Source: an uncultured Candidatus Entotheonella sp. (GTDB lineage: Bacteria > Tectomicrobia > Entotheonellia > Entotheonellales > Entotheonellaceae). From it: 64,000 nucleotides of DNA. The position numbers and the translations under genes are program-made. Shown in pieces: positions 56,542 through 64,000 of this stretch. The DNA lies in NCBI GenBank assembly GCA_958295825.1, contig OY282375.1, positions 1,659,489 to 1,723,488 on the forward strand. Reading direction: 5' to 3'. The first letter of the stretch is position 1; every line of letters begins with the position of its first letter. Below the pieces are notes generated by a model. That model was given only the letters and a program-made list of their open reading frames with translations. It was not told where the DNA came from and made no database searches.

Positions 56542-57426
56542 TCAAGCGCCGGCGCCTTGCCGTTGCTGCAGGACGAGGCCGGCGACGATCAGCCCCAAAC
56601 CCGCAAACGTGGCGCCGCGAATGGCCTCGCCGACCAACAGGTTGATAAACAGTAGGGAAAGAAATGGCGAGATAAAGATGAGGTAGCCGACTTGCGCGGT
56701 GCTGGCCGCCAGCCTGAGCGCCATCAGCCAACACACGAAAGTGACGCCCATCTCGAACACCCCCACGTAGGCGGCGCCCAGCAGGCCCGGCAGGCTGGCG
56801 ACGCGCGGGTCGGAAAACAACCAGCAGGCAGCGAGGACGAACGGAAATCCGAAAACGAAGTTGAGCCACAGCCCGGCCACCGGGTCGCGTTCGTCCTTGG
56901 TGTTGTATATCCAATAAAGCGCCCAGATGACGGTGCTGCCCAGTGCCAGGGCAACCCCGATGGGGTCCGAGAAGCGCAGGCCGGACGCGTCGCCGCGGAG
57001 CGAAATGATCACCACGCCACTGTAACTGACCAGCCCGGCCAGCAGTTCCCGGACACCGATACGCTGCCCCAGCAGCGGCACGGACAGAAAGGCCAGCGTC
57101 AGCGCCCAGGTATAGTTCAGCGGTTGCGCCTCCTGCGCCGGCAACAGATCGTAGGCTTTGAAGAGTATCAGGTAATACAGGAACGGATTCAGCACCCCCA
57201 GGGCCAGCGACTGCCCGTATTGCCTGCCCGAGTATGACAGCACCAGCCGCCAGCGGCCCTGTACGACGAGGATGACGCTGAGCACCAGAATGGAAACGAC
57301 ACACGCAACCAGCAGAAGCTGGAAGTGATCCACGTGCCGCAACGACAGTTTGAACGCCGACGCCACGGTGGACCACAGCAGCACGGCGGCCAGTCCGTAC
57401 GTATACGCTTTCGTTTGGTCGCGCAT
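56542..57426 (-). CDS. EamA/DMT-family transporter
   Basis: The 294-aa protein has ten hydrophobic helices in two repeats, each beginning with the DMT pattern (GLAAVLLWSTVASAFKLSLR and GVALALGSTVIWALYWIYNT). It is an inner-membrane exporter or importer of small metabolites, substrate unknown. It lies upstream of sufS in the same orientation. Confidence 0.88.
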   Translation of the reverse strand: MRDQTKAYTYGLAAVLLWSTVASAFKLSLRHVDHFQLLLVACVVSILVLSVILVVQGRWRLVLSYSGRQYGQSLALGVLNPFLYYLILFKAYDLLPAQEAQPLNYTWALTLAFLSVPLLGQRIGVRELLAGLVSYSGVVIISLRGDASGLRFSDPIGVALALGSTVIWALYWIYNTKDERDPVAGLWLNFVFGFPFVLAACWLFSDPRVASLPGLLGAAYVGVFEMGVTFVCWLMALRLAASTAQVGYLIFISPFLSLLFINLLVGEAIRGATFAGLGLIVAGLVLQQRQGAGA

Positions 57427-57490
57427 CGTTGCGGCATTCGTTTATTCGGCAAGGTCTGGGACCGGGTCTCTCCCCTCGTCCTTGCCGTGT

Positions 57491-57913
57491 TCACGCATCA
57501 ATGCGGGCGGAGGCGTAGCCGCTGGCCACTTCCGTGCCGTCCTGGTTGATGGTAGAAACGGCGAGATCGACGAAATGGGTGCCGTCCTCTTCGCGGATGG
57601 CTTGCACGGTGGCGGTGGAAGTCAGGGTATCGCCGGGCCAGACTTGGCGGGTAAAGCGGACGCCGAAGGTGGCGAGACGGCCGTCGCCGACGTAGTTGGT
57701 GAGCATCTTGCCGGTCATGCCCATGGAAAGCATGCCGTGGGCAAACACGGAGGGGTAGCCGGCCACCTGCGTGGTGTACACCTCATCGGTATGGATGGGG
57801 TTATAATCGCCAGAGGCGCCGGCGTATTGCACCAGTTGGGTGCGGGTCAGGTTGTCGACGACGACCTCCTGATGGGTATCGCCGACCTTGAGGGATTTCG
57901 CTGACAATGCCAT
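57491..57913 (-). CDS. MaoC-like hydratase/dehydratase (C-terminal type)
   Basis: The ~140-aa hot-dog fold has the motif YAGASGDYNPIHTDEVY (Asp/His of the R-hydratase active site) and FAHGMLSMGMTGKML. With the upstream gene it likely forms a two-subunit (3R)-3-hydroxyacyl hydratase as in the HadAB type. The start MALSAKSLKVG at 57913 lies 11 bases after the upstream stop. Confidence 0.85.
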   Translation of the reverse strand: MALSAKSLKVGDTHQEVVVDNLTRTQLVQYAGASGDYNPIHTDEVYTTQVAGYPSVFAHGMLSMGMTGKMLTNYVGDGRLATFGVRFTRQVWPGDTLTSTATVQAIREEDGTHFVDLAVSTINQDGTEVASGYASARIDA

Positions 57914-57923
57914 GGGGACTCTC

Positions 57924-58409
57924 CTAGCTCTGATCGACGGGCCGCTCGGTGGTAACGCCGACACCGCGCGAAGTGACAACCAACTCGCCGTGTTGATCGC
58001 GGTACTCGGTAATGGATTCGGTGAAGATCAACCTGCCCGAGCGGCGACCTTGCTTTTCCCAGGTCTTACCCGGCTTTACAGTGGCGGTGAGTACGTCGCC
58101 CGGCTTGGGATGGCGGTGGTAGATGTAGTGCTGCTCGGCGTGCAGACCACCACCCCCACCGCCTTCGCCGCGCGCCACGCCGGTGGGTTCTTTGCCGGAG
58201 CCGAACCACGGCTGGCCCGGTTTGGGCCGCAGGTAGTAGTCGGGATTGAACTGCGCGCTGGCCTGCACAAACGTCGGCGGCGCGATGACGGAGCCCGGCT
58301 CCGTGCCGCGGGCGTAGTTCGCATCGTGATAGATCTGGTTGGTGTCGCCAATCGCGCGGGCGAACAGCATGATGTGGCCCGCCTCAACGGGAAATTGTTC
58401 CACGGCCAT
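57924..58409 (-). CDS. MaoC-like N-terminal hot-dog dehydratase subunit (FAS1-like)
   Basis: The ~161-aa protein has the pattern of MaoC_dehydrat_N: GHIMLFARAIGDTNQIYHDA, PPTFVQASAQFNPDY and GLHAEQHYIYHRHPKPGDV. Such subunits lack the Asp-His pair and pair with an active subunit, here the gene directly downstream. AGGAAG precedes MAVEQFPVE at 58409. A glycine run (GEGGGGGGLH) is an unusual short insert. Confidence 0.82.
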   Translation of the reverse strand: MAVEQFPVEAGHIMLFARAIGDTNQIYHDANYARGTEPGSVIAPPTFVQASAQFNPDYYLRPKPGQPWFGSGKEPTGVARGEGGGGGGLHAEQHYIYHRHPKPGDVLTATVKPGKTWEKQGRRSGRLIFTESITEYRDQHGELVVTSRGVGVTTERPVDQS

Positions 58410-58678
58410 TGTCGTCTTCCTCATTAGGGATCAGGGCGTATGGAGTCGAACCGCTGCCAATGCGTGCACGGCACGTGCCGTGCCGGAACGCCGCCGTCGT
58501 GGAGCACTTCCGGGGCGGCGTCGGAAAGCGGATGATACAAAGCAGGGGGGCCGATATCAACCGCTGCGCGGCCTGCGCTATACCGGCTTGAGCTGCCCCG
58601 TCGGGGCGAGGTCTTTGTGGTATGGTAAGCGCCCCTTGTATCAAAGTTTTCGGCAACTTTCTGGCTGAAGGAGACGGC

Positions 58679-59350
58679 ATGGAATTGTATGACGTGATGC
58701 GCACGACGTTTTCCGCTCGGGAATTTACCGGCGCGCCGGTGCCGGACGAAACGCTTTACACGATTCTGGACAACGCCCGCTTTGCTTCAAATGGCGGCAA
58801 TCGCCAGGGGTGGCACGTGCTGATCGTGCGCCAGCGTCAAACCCGAGAAGCATTGGCGGCATTGGGCGAGCCGGCGGCTAGGCGGTACGCCGCCCAGCAA
58901 ATTGCCGGTGAGAGTCCGTGGAATGCGGTGTTGCCTACGAGCGTCGATATGGCGACCATCGAGAACACCGCAGTTCCGGCGCGGTTAAGGGAATCGTTCG
59001 TCCAGGCGCCCGTGGTGCTGGTGGTATGCGTGGACCTCCGAGTGGTCGCTTCGACGGACCAGTATCTCGAACGGGTGGGGGTGATCAGCGGGGCGTCGAT
59101 CTATCCCTTCGTATGGAACATCCTGCTGGCGGCCCGGCACGAGGGGTACGGCGGCACGATTACGACGCTGGCCGTGGCCCAAGAATCCAAGGTGCAGGCG
59201 TTGCTGAATATCCCGCCTCACGTGGCCGTCAGCGCCGTCATCCCGTTGGGTCAGCCGGTTAGACGGCTCACCCGGCTGCGCCGCAAGCCGGTGCCGGATT
59301 TTGCCCGGCACGAAAGCTGGGACGGAGAGCCACTATCTGCCGGAACGTAG
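58679..59350 (+). CDS. Nitroreductase family protein
   Basis: The 223-aa FMN-dependent fold has MRTTFSAREFTGAPVPDETL at the N-terminus (FMN-phosphate contact arginine), ASNGGNRQGWHVLIV and the C-terminal GYGGTITTLAVAQESKVQAL. AAGGAG lies at -9. It reduces nitro or quinone-like substrates with NAD(P)H; the physiological substrate is unknown. It is transcribed away from the MaoC-like pair. Confidence 0.88.
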   Translation: MELYDVMRTTFSAREFTGAPVPDETLYTILDNARFASNGGNRQGWHVLIVRQRQTREALAALGEPAARRYAAQQIAGESPWNAVLPTSVDMATIENTAVPARLRESFVQAPVVLVVCVDLRVVASTDQYLERVGVISGASIYPFVWNILLAARHEGYGGTITTLAVAQESKVQALLNIPPHVAVSAVIPLGQPVRRLTRLRRKPVPDFARHESWDGEPLSAGT

Positions 59351-59404
59351 CATGCGCCCTCACGTTCTGCCGCGTGAAAGCCACGCGAGACACGTTCCTG
59401 ACCG

Positions 59405-59644
59405 TCAGGTGCGCTTTAGCCCTCTTGTCCGTCCGCGCTCGCGCCTGACGAGCGTGACGATTTCCTGAGTGGAGAGGTTCGCTTTAACCGAGGGAACGTC
59501 CAGAGGCGACGCAGCCACACGTTCGGGCACCAGCGCGTAGGTCCTGCCATCTCGTCTCCGTATCAGTACCTTGCCCGCGGATTCGGCTTCGTCGAGCACA
59601 CGGGCAAGTTTCTGTCTAGCCTCCGAGTATGTGTAAACCTCCAC
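59405..59644 (-). CDS. Phd/YefM-type antitoxin
   Basis: The 79-aa protein reads VYTYSEARQKLARVLDEAES (the typical Phd opening), ..VLIRRRDGRTYALVPE. It starts with GTG one base after the toxin stop (TAAGGTG). It would bind and neutralise the VapC toxin encoded upstream and repress the operon. The order, toxin first, is unusual. Confidence 0.82.
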   Translation of the reverse strand: MEVYTYSEARQKLARVLDEAESAGKVLIRRRDGRTYALVPERVAASPLDVPSVKANLSTQEIVTLVRRERGRTRGLKRT

Positions 59645-59645
59645 C

Positions 59646-60044
59646 TTACACCTCCAGATGAACCAGTCTGAGTCCGATGCTGTTCGCCACCCGCCTGAGG
59701 GACCGGTCCAGCGTCAGCAGAGGCGCTGCGCACCGCGTAGCGCACTCCAGAAAGTACGCGTCGTACGCATAAATGTTGGCTTCGGCTGCAATGGACACGA
59801 CATTCGCCAAGTCAACCTCCACATAACGGACCGGAACGCTTCGAAAAATCTCCAAGCCTCTTTGGGCATCCGCGACCTCGATCCGGCGTTGTTTTATCAT
59901 CGCCGTGAAAGCATTCCCGACTTCCCATGGAATAGAGCCAGGGCAGATGAGAGCGTGGCCCGTGGTTGCCGAGACAATGGCGTCCCGCTCGGGCTCGGCT
60001 ACGAGCACTGCAATAATCGCCGACGTGTCCATTACAATGTCCAT
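59646..60044 (-). CDS. VapC-type PIN-domain toxin
   Basis: The 132-aa protein has the acidic PIN residues in VMDTSAIIAVLVAEPE (Asp ~6), PWEVGNAF (Glu), YAYDAYFLECA (Asp) and LTLDRSLRRVA (last Asp). Family members cleave tRNA or rRNA. The start at 60044 follows GAGGGGG; in-frame ATG 60032 is possible. The partner antitoxin lies directly downstream. Confidence 0.87.
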   Translation of the reverse strand: MDIVMDTSAIIAVLVAEPERDAIVSATTGHALICPGSIPWEVGNAFTAMIKQRRIEVADAQRGLEIFRSVPVRYVEVDLANVVSIAAEANIYAYDAYFLECATRCAAPLLTLDRSLRRVANSIGLRLVHLEV

Positions 60045-60080
60045 ATGCACCCCCTCGCAGCTATGCACCCCCTCGCAGCT
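60045..60080. repeat. Tandem 18-bp duplication over the vapC translation signal
   Basis: The unit ATGCACCCCCTCGCAGCT occurs twice in a row directly upstream of the vapC start. On the coding strand each unit carries GAGGGGGTGCAT, so the ribosome-binding site is duplicated. The second unit is too far from the ATG to act as its site. Confidence 0.85.
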
Positions 60081-60241
60081 AAGAAATTGTACAATTGTTT
60101 GCCAGGACGTCAAATGGCAACGCCGATAGGGGGGCATTCCGTGGGGTCTCAGCTTGCGCCCGGTCCGTCTTGCAACGGTGCACACCCGCCTGTAACCTAT
60201 GCGTCTGCACTTGCAATAGGTAGCATGATGGAGAGGAAGGC

Positions 60242-60496
60242 GTGATTTTCAGTATCTATTCGCGAAGGGATGACCCTGAATTTACGATTTTCGACACGGA
60301 AGTTGGCAGACCGCCTATAGGCGACCGGAACGAATATGATTGTGTGTGGGAATGCGCTAGGGGTCAGCCGGCCAGCTACACCTTGAATGCTTACACCGCG
60401 CAGGAGATTCTATGCGGCGAAGCTGCCAGGGATGGTTGCAAAAGAAAGCCCCGGAACTCTTTGCAGATGAGGAACGTAAACGCTTCTACGACTGAG
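60242..60496 (+). pseudogene. Hypothetical small gene, probably frameshifted
   Basis: It opens with GTG after GAGAGGAAGGC and reads MIFSIYSRRDDPEFTIFDTE then VGRPPIGDRNEYDCVWECAR. Near 60410 coding character seems to move to another phase, which reads GWLQKKAPELFADEERKRFY and stops at 60496. No family is recognised. Frameshift or a different small gene are both possible. Confidence 0.3.
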
Positions 60497-60635
60497 GCAG
60501 GATTGTCGTGCGCATGATTTCTCCCTTTGGAGAGCCTCACGGCGCCCTGCGCAGCATTGCAGTCCAGGCACGGTCCGCAGATCGAGGCCGTGTCTTGTCA
60601 CACCTACCCGACGATAAGCCAACAGGAGAGATCAC

Positions 60636-61835
60636 ATGACAACCGGTGAGCAGTGGAAACAGGTCGAGGCCGACTACTACATGCAGGTAGTGCGCCGCAT
60701 GCCCATGGTTCTCGAGCGCGCGCAGGGCACCTACGTGTATGACACCGAGGGCAACGGCTATCTCGATTTCACTGCCGGTTGGGCGGTGCTCAACGTCGGG
60801 CATTCGCACCCCGAGGTCACGACGGCCATCCAGGAACAGGCCGGTATGATCCTGCAAATGAGCAACCTGTTCTACACCATCCCGCAGCTCAAGTTAGCCA
60901 AGATTCTGGTGGACAATTCCTGCATGGACCGAGTGTTTTTCTGCAACTCCGGGGCGGAGGCCAACGAAGGGGTATGCAAGCTCGCCCGCAAGTACGGCAA
61001 GCTGCACCTCAACGGCGCGCACGAGATCATCACGGCGAACAACTCATTTCACGGGCGTACCATGGCCATGATGGCGGCAACCGGTCAAGCGCACTACCAG
61101 GACAACTGGCGGCCACTGATGCCGGGATTCGTCAATGTCCCGTATAACGACGTGGACGCCATCAAGGAAGCCACCACGGATCAGACCTGTGCGGTGCTGC
61201 TGGAGCCGGTGCAGGGAGAGGGCGGCGTGAACGTGCCGGACCCCGATTATTTCACGCAGGTCCGCGCCTGGTGCGATGCGAAGCGCCTGCTGCTCATCTC
61301 TGACGAAGTCCAAACGGGTATGGGGCGGCTCGGCACCCTGTTCGGATACGAGCAGTTCGGTTTCGAGCCGGACGCCCTGACCATGGCCAAGGGACTCGGC
61401 GCCGGTGCGCCCTTGGGCGCCTTTCTGTGCAAGCAGGAATTTGCCGTTCTAGAACCTGGAGACCATGGCTCCACCTTCGGCGGCAACGCCCTGACGACGG
61501 CGGCCGGTGCGGCCGGCGCCAAGGTCGTTGTCGACGAGAACTGGGCGGCCAAGGGCGCGGAGACCAGTGCTTACCTCAAAGGCAGGCTGGAAGGATTGCA
61601 GGCGAAGCACGACGTGGTCACCGACGTGCGCGGCATGGGCATGCTGCTGGCGCTTGAATTGGCCGACAACCGGGCCGCCGCGGTCATTGCCGAAACCGTC
61701 GCCAACGGTCTGCTGCTCAATGCGGTGCGGCCGAACACCATTCGCTTCATGCCGCCGTTGACCACCAGCCGGGCGGAGATCGATGAGGCCATCGGCATTC
61801 TCGACGCAGCCCTGAGCAAGGTGCCGGCGCCCTGA
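60636..61835 (+). CDS. Acetylornithine-type class III aminotransferase
   Basis: The 399-aa protein has the class III PLP motifs FFCNSGAEANEGVCKLARKY, SFHGRTMAMMAATGQ, LLISDEVQTGMGRLGTLFGY and the Schiff-base lysine in LTMAKGLGAGAPLGAFL. The length and ending (NAVRPNTIRFMPPL) fit ArgD-like enzymes of arginine synthesis, though related omega-aminotransferases cannot be excluded. GGAGAG precedes the ATG. Confidence 0.9.
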   Translation: MTTGEQWKQVEADYYMQVVRRMPMVLERAQGTYVYDTEGNGYLDFTAGWAVLNVGHSHPEVTTAIQEQAGMILQMSNLFYTIPQLKLAKILVDNSCMDRVFFCNSGAEANEGVCKLARKYGKLHLNGAHEIITANNSFHGRTMAMMAATGQAHYQDNWRPLMPGFVNVPYNDVDAIKEATTDQTCAVLLEPVQGEGGVNVPDPDYFTQVRAWCDAKRLLLISDEVQTGMGRLGTLFGYEQFGFEPDALTMAKGLGAGAPLGAFLCKQEFAVLEPGDHGSTFGGNALTTAAGAAGAKVVVDENWAAKGAETSAYLKGRLEGLQAKHDVVTDVRGMGMLLALELADNRAAAVIAETVANGLLLNAVRPNTIRFMPPLTTSRAEIDEAIGILDAALSKVPAP

Positions 61836-61859
61836 CGTTCCGATTCGTATGGAAAGATC

Positions 61860-62300
61860 ATGGCCGACCAACCCGACCTACAGGTTACCGATACGGTGAC
61901 GATTCCGATGGCGGAGTTGCAATTCCACTTCAGCCGCAGTGGCGGCCCGGGTGGTCAGCACGTCAACCGCGCGGCGACGCAGGTGGAGTTGACGTTTGAC
62001 GCGCTGCGGTCGGCCAGCCTGGACGCAGCGCAGCGCGCCCGCGTGCTCAGCAAGCTGGAATCGGTTATTGACAGCCGCGGCGTCATGCACCTGACTTGCC
62101 AGACTACTCGCAGTCAGTTTCGCAACCGCGCCGAAGTTACCGAACGGTTTCAACACCTGTTGCGGCAGGCATTGCACGTGCCCAAACCTCGACGTCCCAC
62201 GCGCCCGGGCCGGGCCGCCGCCGAACGTCGTCTGCAGGAAAAACGCCGCGCAGGTCTGCTCAAACAGGAACGGCGGCGACAACAGCCCATAGAGGAGTAG
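61860..62300 (+). CDS. arfB: Peptidyl-tRNA hydrolase ArfB (YaeJ), ribosome rescue
   Basis: The 146-aa protein has the GGQ motif in FSRSGGPGGQHVNRAATQVE (~22-41) and a basic tail (RAAAERRLQEKRRAG..LKQERRRQQ) that enters the mRNA channel. The domain of RF1 that reads stop codons is absent. It releases nascent chains from ribosomes stalled without a stop codon. It starts 24 bases after the aminotransferase stop. Confidence 0.92.
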   Translation: MADQPDLQVTDTVTIPMAELQFHFSRSGGPGGQHVNRAATQVELTFDALRSASLDAAQRARVLSKLESVIDSRGVMHLTCQTTRSQFRNRAEVTERFQHLLRQALHVPKPRRPTRPGRAAAERRLQEKRRAGLLKQERRRQQPIEE

Positions 62301-62363
62301 ATACTCGTTCAAGACCTCCGCAATGTGCCTGCAGCGCAACCAGAGATTCGGAGAACAAGCGCC

Positions 62364-63359
62364 ATGAAACCAATCGCGTTCCTTTTCAGCATCGTCCTGG
62401 CATTGACAACGACTGCCTGCATCGGTGGAGGAAGTCGCAGGATGCCTCTATCTGATGCCCCCCAGGATGAAGGCCGTATACGGTTCGAACGCAACACGAC
62501 CTACGACGGCCAGGTTCTGAGCATCCTGGGCGAAGACGGAGGCAGGCCCACGCTCACGACGGCCAGGAATGCCGTAGACAACGGCCTGTCGTTTCGCCCG
62601 CGCATGCCTGGCCATTCGGGTTGGTCGTGGGCGCTCGTCAACACCGCCCAGAACAGCACCACATATGCCTATGCCGTGATCAGTTGGGCCAATGACGATC
62701 CGACCGACTATTTGGCCGCCGGGTACTGGATTCATTACCCCAGCCATCCCCCCAACTACGAAACGGTCCAAGCCGCCGGGTTCATCGACGGCCCGGAGAC
62801 CGACCTGGCGAGTCCCCCGCAACTGCCGATGCAGGGACAGGCAACCTATAGCGGCTTCGCCGGCGGGACTTATTTTTACCTATACGGCGAAAGCTGGGGG
62901 GAGGAACTCGCGGGGACCTACGGGGTCGAAGAGTACGCAGCCACCGTCACGCTCACGGCGGACTTTTCCGCCAACACCCTGAGCGGCTGTATCGGCTGTC
63001 AGGGAGATATCGCCATCCGGCGTTCCCATCTGCATGACCTTCTGGGAGACGCGGTGTGGCAACTCGAAGCCTTGCCTACGGACTACGAGTTGCATCTCGG
63101 CGCCGTAACCTTCAACCCGGACGGCACGTTCGAACTCCCGGGCGTGACGGTCAGGCATCCTGAGCGCACCATCACGCAATCGGAGGGTTTCTGGGGCGGG
63201 GGGTTTTCCAATATTCCCGATGCGGCGGGCAATCCTCGTCTGGTGGCAGGTTTCAGTGACGCCGAATTTGAGGAAGCCGACGGCAGCCTCGGGTCCTTCT
63301 GGGGCATGTTCAACGGCTTGAGCACAACATGGCTGACCGGAGAGAGCCAGGGGCCTTGA
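62364..63359 (+). CDS. Lipoprotein with transferrin-binding-protein-like beta-barrel end
   Basis: The 331-aa protein has a lipoprotein signal (FLFSIVLALTTTACIG; Cys ~19). Its C-terminal half has TATVTLTADFSANTLSGCIG-like strands (VTLTADFSANTLSGCIGCQG), the turn pattern of TbpB/HphA-type small barrels, and ends with SFWGMFNGLSTTWLTGE. It is probably anchored in the outer membrane. The ligand is unknown. Confidence 0.65.
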   Translation: MKPIAFLFSIVLALTTTACIGGGSRRMPLSDAPQDEGRIRFERNTTYDGQVLSILGEDGGRPTLTTARNAVDNGLSFRPRMPGHSGWSWALVNTAQNSTTYAYAVISWANDDPTDYLAAGYWIHYPSHPPNYETVQAAGFIDGPETDLASPPQLPMQGQATYSGFAGGTYFYLYGESWGEELAGTYGVEEYAATVTLTADFSANTLSGCIGCQGDIAIRRSHLHDLLGDAVWQLEALPTDYELHLGAVTFNPDGTFELPGVTVRHPERTITQSEGFWGGGFSNIPDAAGNPRLVAGFSDAEFEEADGSLGSFWGMFNGLSTTWLTGESQGP

Positions 63360-63433
63360 GGCGGTTCGGATTCCTGGCTTGAAAATCCCTATCGATTCAA
63401 TCAGGTGAGCGGACCAGCCGGGGACGACGCGAA

Positions 63434-64000
63434 ATGGATATACCTTCCGCCTATCAGGCCGGATACGAGAAGGCGCGAGCCCTCAATCCGCAGCTCGCCG
63501 CCAGGTATGTCGAACACACGGTCATTGACGATCCGGTGGCCGATACGGCCATTGAGGCGTTGGCCGTCTTACGCCAGAAAGACGCCCACCGGTTCATCCA
63601 CGCCGGCATGGAACAGGACTCCGCGACCTTGGCGGCCGGGCCTCCGGAACTACGGGATTTCTTCGAGCAGATAGAGGCGATGCCCACTTGGTTCGACCCG
63701 GATTCGGTCTATCCCGGTTGCCGTGCCTTCCACAACTATTCGGACCTGTTCATCCCGGCTTTTTTCGTGGTCACTTTGCAAAACACGGCCTCGCTGATCA
63801 GCAAGGCGTTTTACACGACGGGGCGGGTGTTGACCGAGCACGGTCTGCGGCGTATCCGACAGAACACCCGGCACTTTATCGAGATCATGCTGCCGGGCGC
63901 TCTTGAGCGCCAAGGCGATGGCTGGAAGTTGTCCGTCCGCATCCGGCTGGTGCACGCGCGGGTCAGGTGGTTGATTCGCATCTCGGGTGACTGGGACGAG
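63434..64000 (+). CDS. DUF2236 (MpaB/latex-clearing-protein-like oxygenase) protein, 3' part beyond the window
   Basis: The first 189 residues are in the window. The family-type features are FDPDSVYPGCRAFHNYSDLF and KAFYTTGRVLTEHGLRRIRQ with NTRHFIEIMLPGAL, the helices that build the heme pocket in MpaB-like proteins, and VRIRLVHARVRWLI with the usual conserved histidine/arginine pair. The function is probably heme-dependent oxygenation or related chemistry on hydrophobic substrates. Confidence 0.8.
   Translation, partial: MDIPSAYQAGYEKARALNPQLAARYVEHTVIDDPVADTAIEALAVLRQKDAHRFIHAGMEQDSATLAAGPPELRDFFEQIEAMPTWFDPDSVYPGCRAFHNYSDLFIPAFFVVTLQNTASLISKAFYTTGRVLTEHGLRRIRQNTRHFIEIMLPGALERQGDGWKLSVRIRLVHARVRWLIRISGDWDE

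Overview
The window is GC-rich DNA from a Gram-negative bacterium. Lipobox lipoproteins, an outer-membrane barrel protein, an HME-RND efflux pump, Tat-type signal peptides and a Suf pair all point that way, and the flavour is proteobacterial, but no marker here fixes the taxon. There is no rRNA, tRNA or CRISPR array that I can see. Many genes carry single-base frameshifts or internal deletions. This is either a genome with much decay by insertion sequences or, in part, assembly error.

Region 1 (1-19.6 kb) is a rearranged cell-envelope island. It holds polytopic glycosyltransferase-like proteins, a methyltransferase, a polysaccharide deacetylase-like protein, a broken nucleotide-sugar epimerase and four tandem SGNH-hydrolase-like genes. 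Most of the complete envelope proteins, plus several fragments, end in the same C-terminal module of about 105 residues. The module has the motif YGFDNLDF, two conserved cysteines and an IRTGQ motif, and I do not recognise it as a named domain. The island contains IS5-like, IS1182-like and IS1595-like remnants. The IS1595-like element carries a DNA methyltransferase as passenger. Two copies of a 288-bp miniature element derived from a TnpB-type transposon flank the SGNH array.

Region 2 (19.6-29.4 kb) is mostly housekeeping: class I fumarase, two small lipoproteins, a TatD-family nuclease, then a minus-strand metal (probably zinc) import cluster made of a small His-rich protein, an outer-membrane protein with a His/Asp-rich insert, and an ABC importer.

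Region 3 (29.5-36.9 kb) looks like a defence island. Five consecutive minus-strand genes encode a methyltransferase/nuclease-like protein of 989 aa, a DUF2806 protein, a DUF1828 protein, an AAA ATPase and a RloB-like protein; the last two resemble the AbiL pair. Small toxin-antitoxin-type remnants follow.

Region 4 (36.8-64 kb) holds a family B DNA polymerase with a sulfatase-like protein, a cysteine hydrolase, two tandem Tat-exported peptide-type binding proteins followed by a carbohydrate-type ABC transporter without its ATPase, an MFS exporter, an amidase and a degraded ImuB-DnaE2 remnant. Then come a benzoate-CoA-ligase-like enzyme, SufS-SufU, an EamA transporter, two MaoC-like hydratases, a nitroreductase, a toxin-first VapC/Phd pair, an acetylornithine-type aminotransferase, ArfB, a lipoprotein and a DUF2236 protein that runs off the end.
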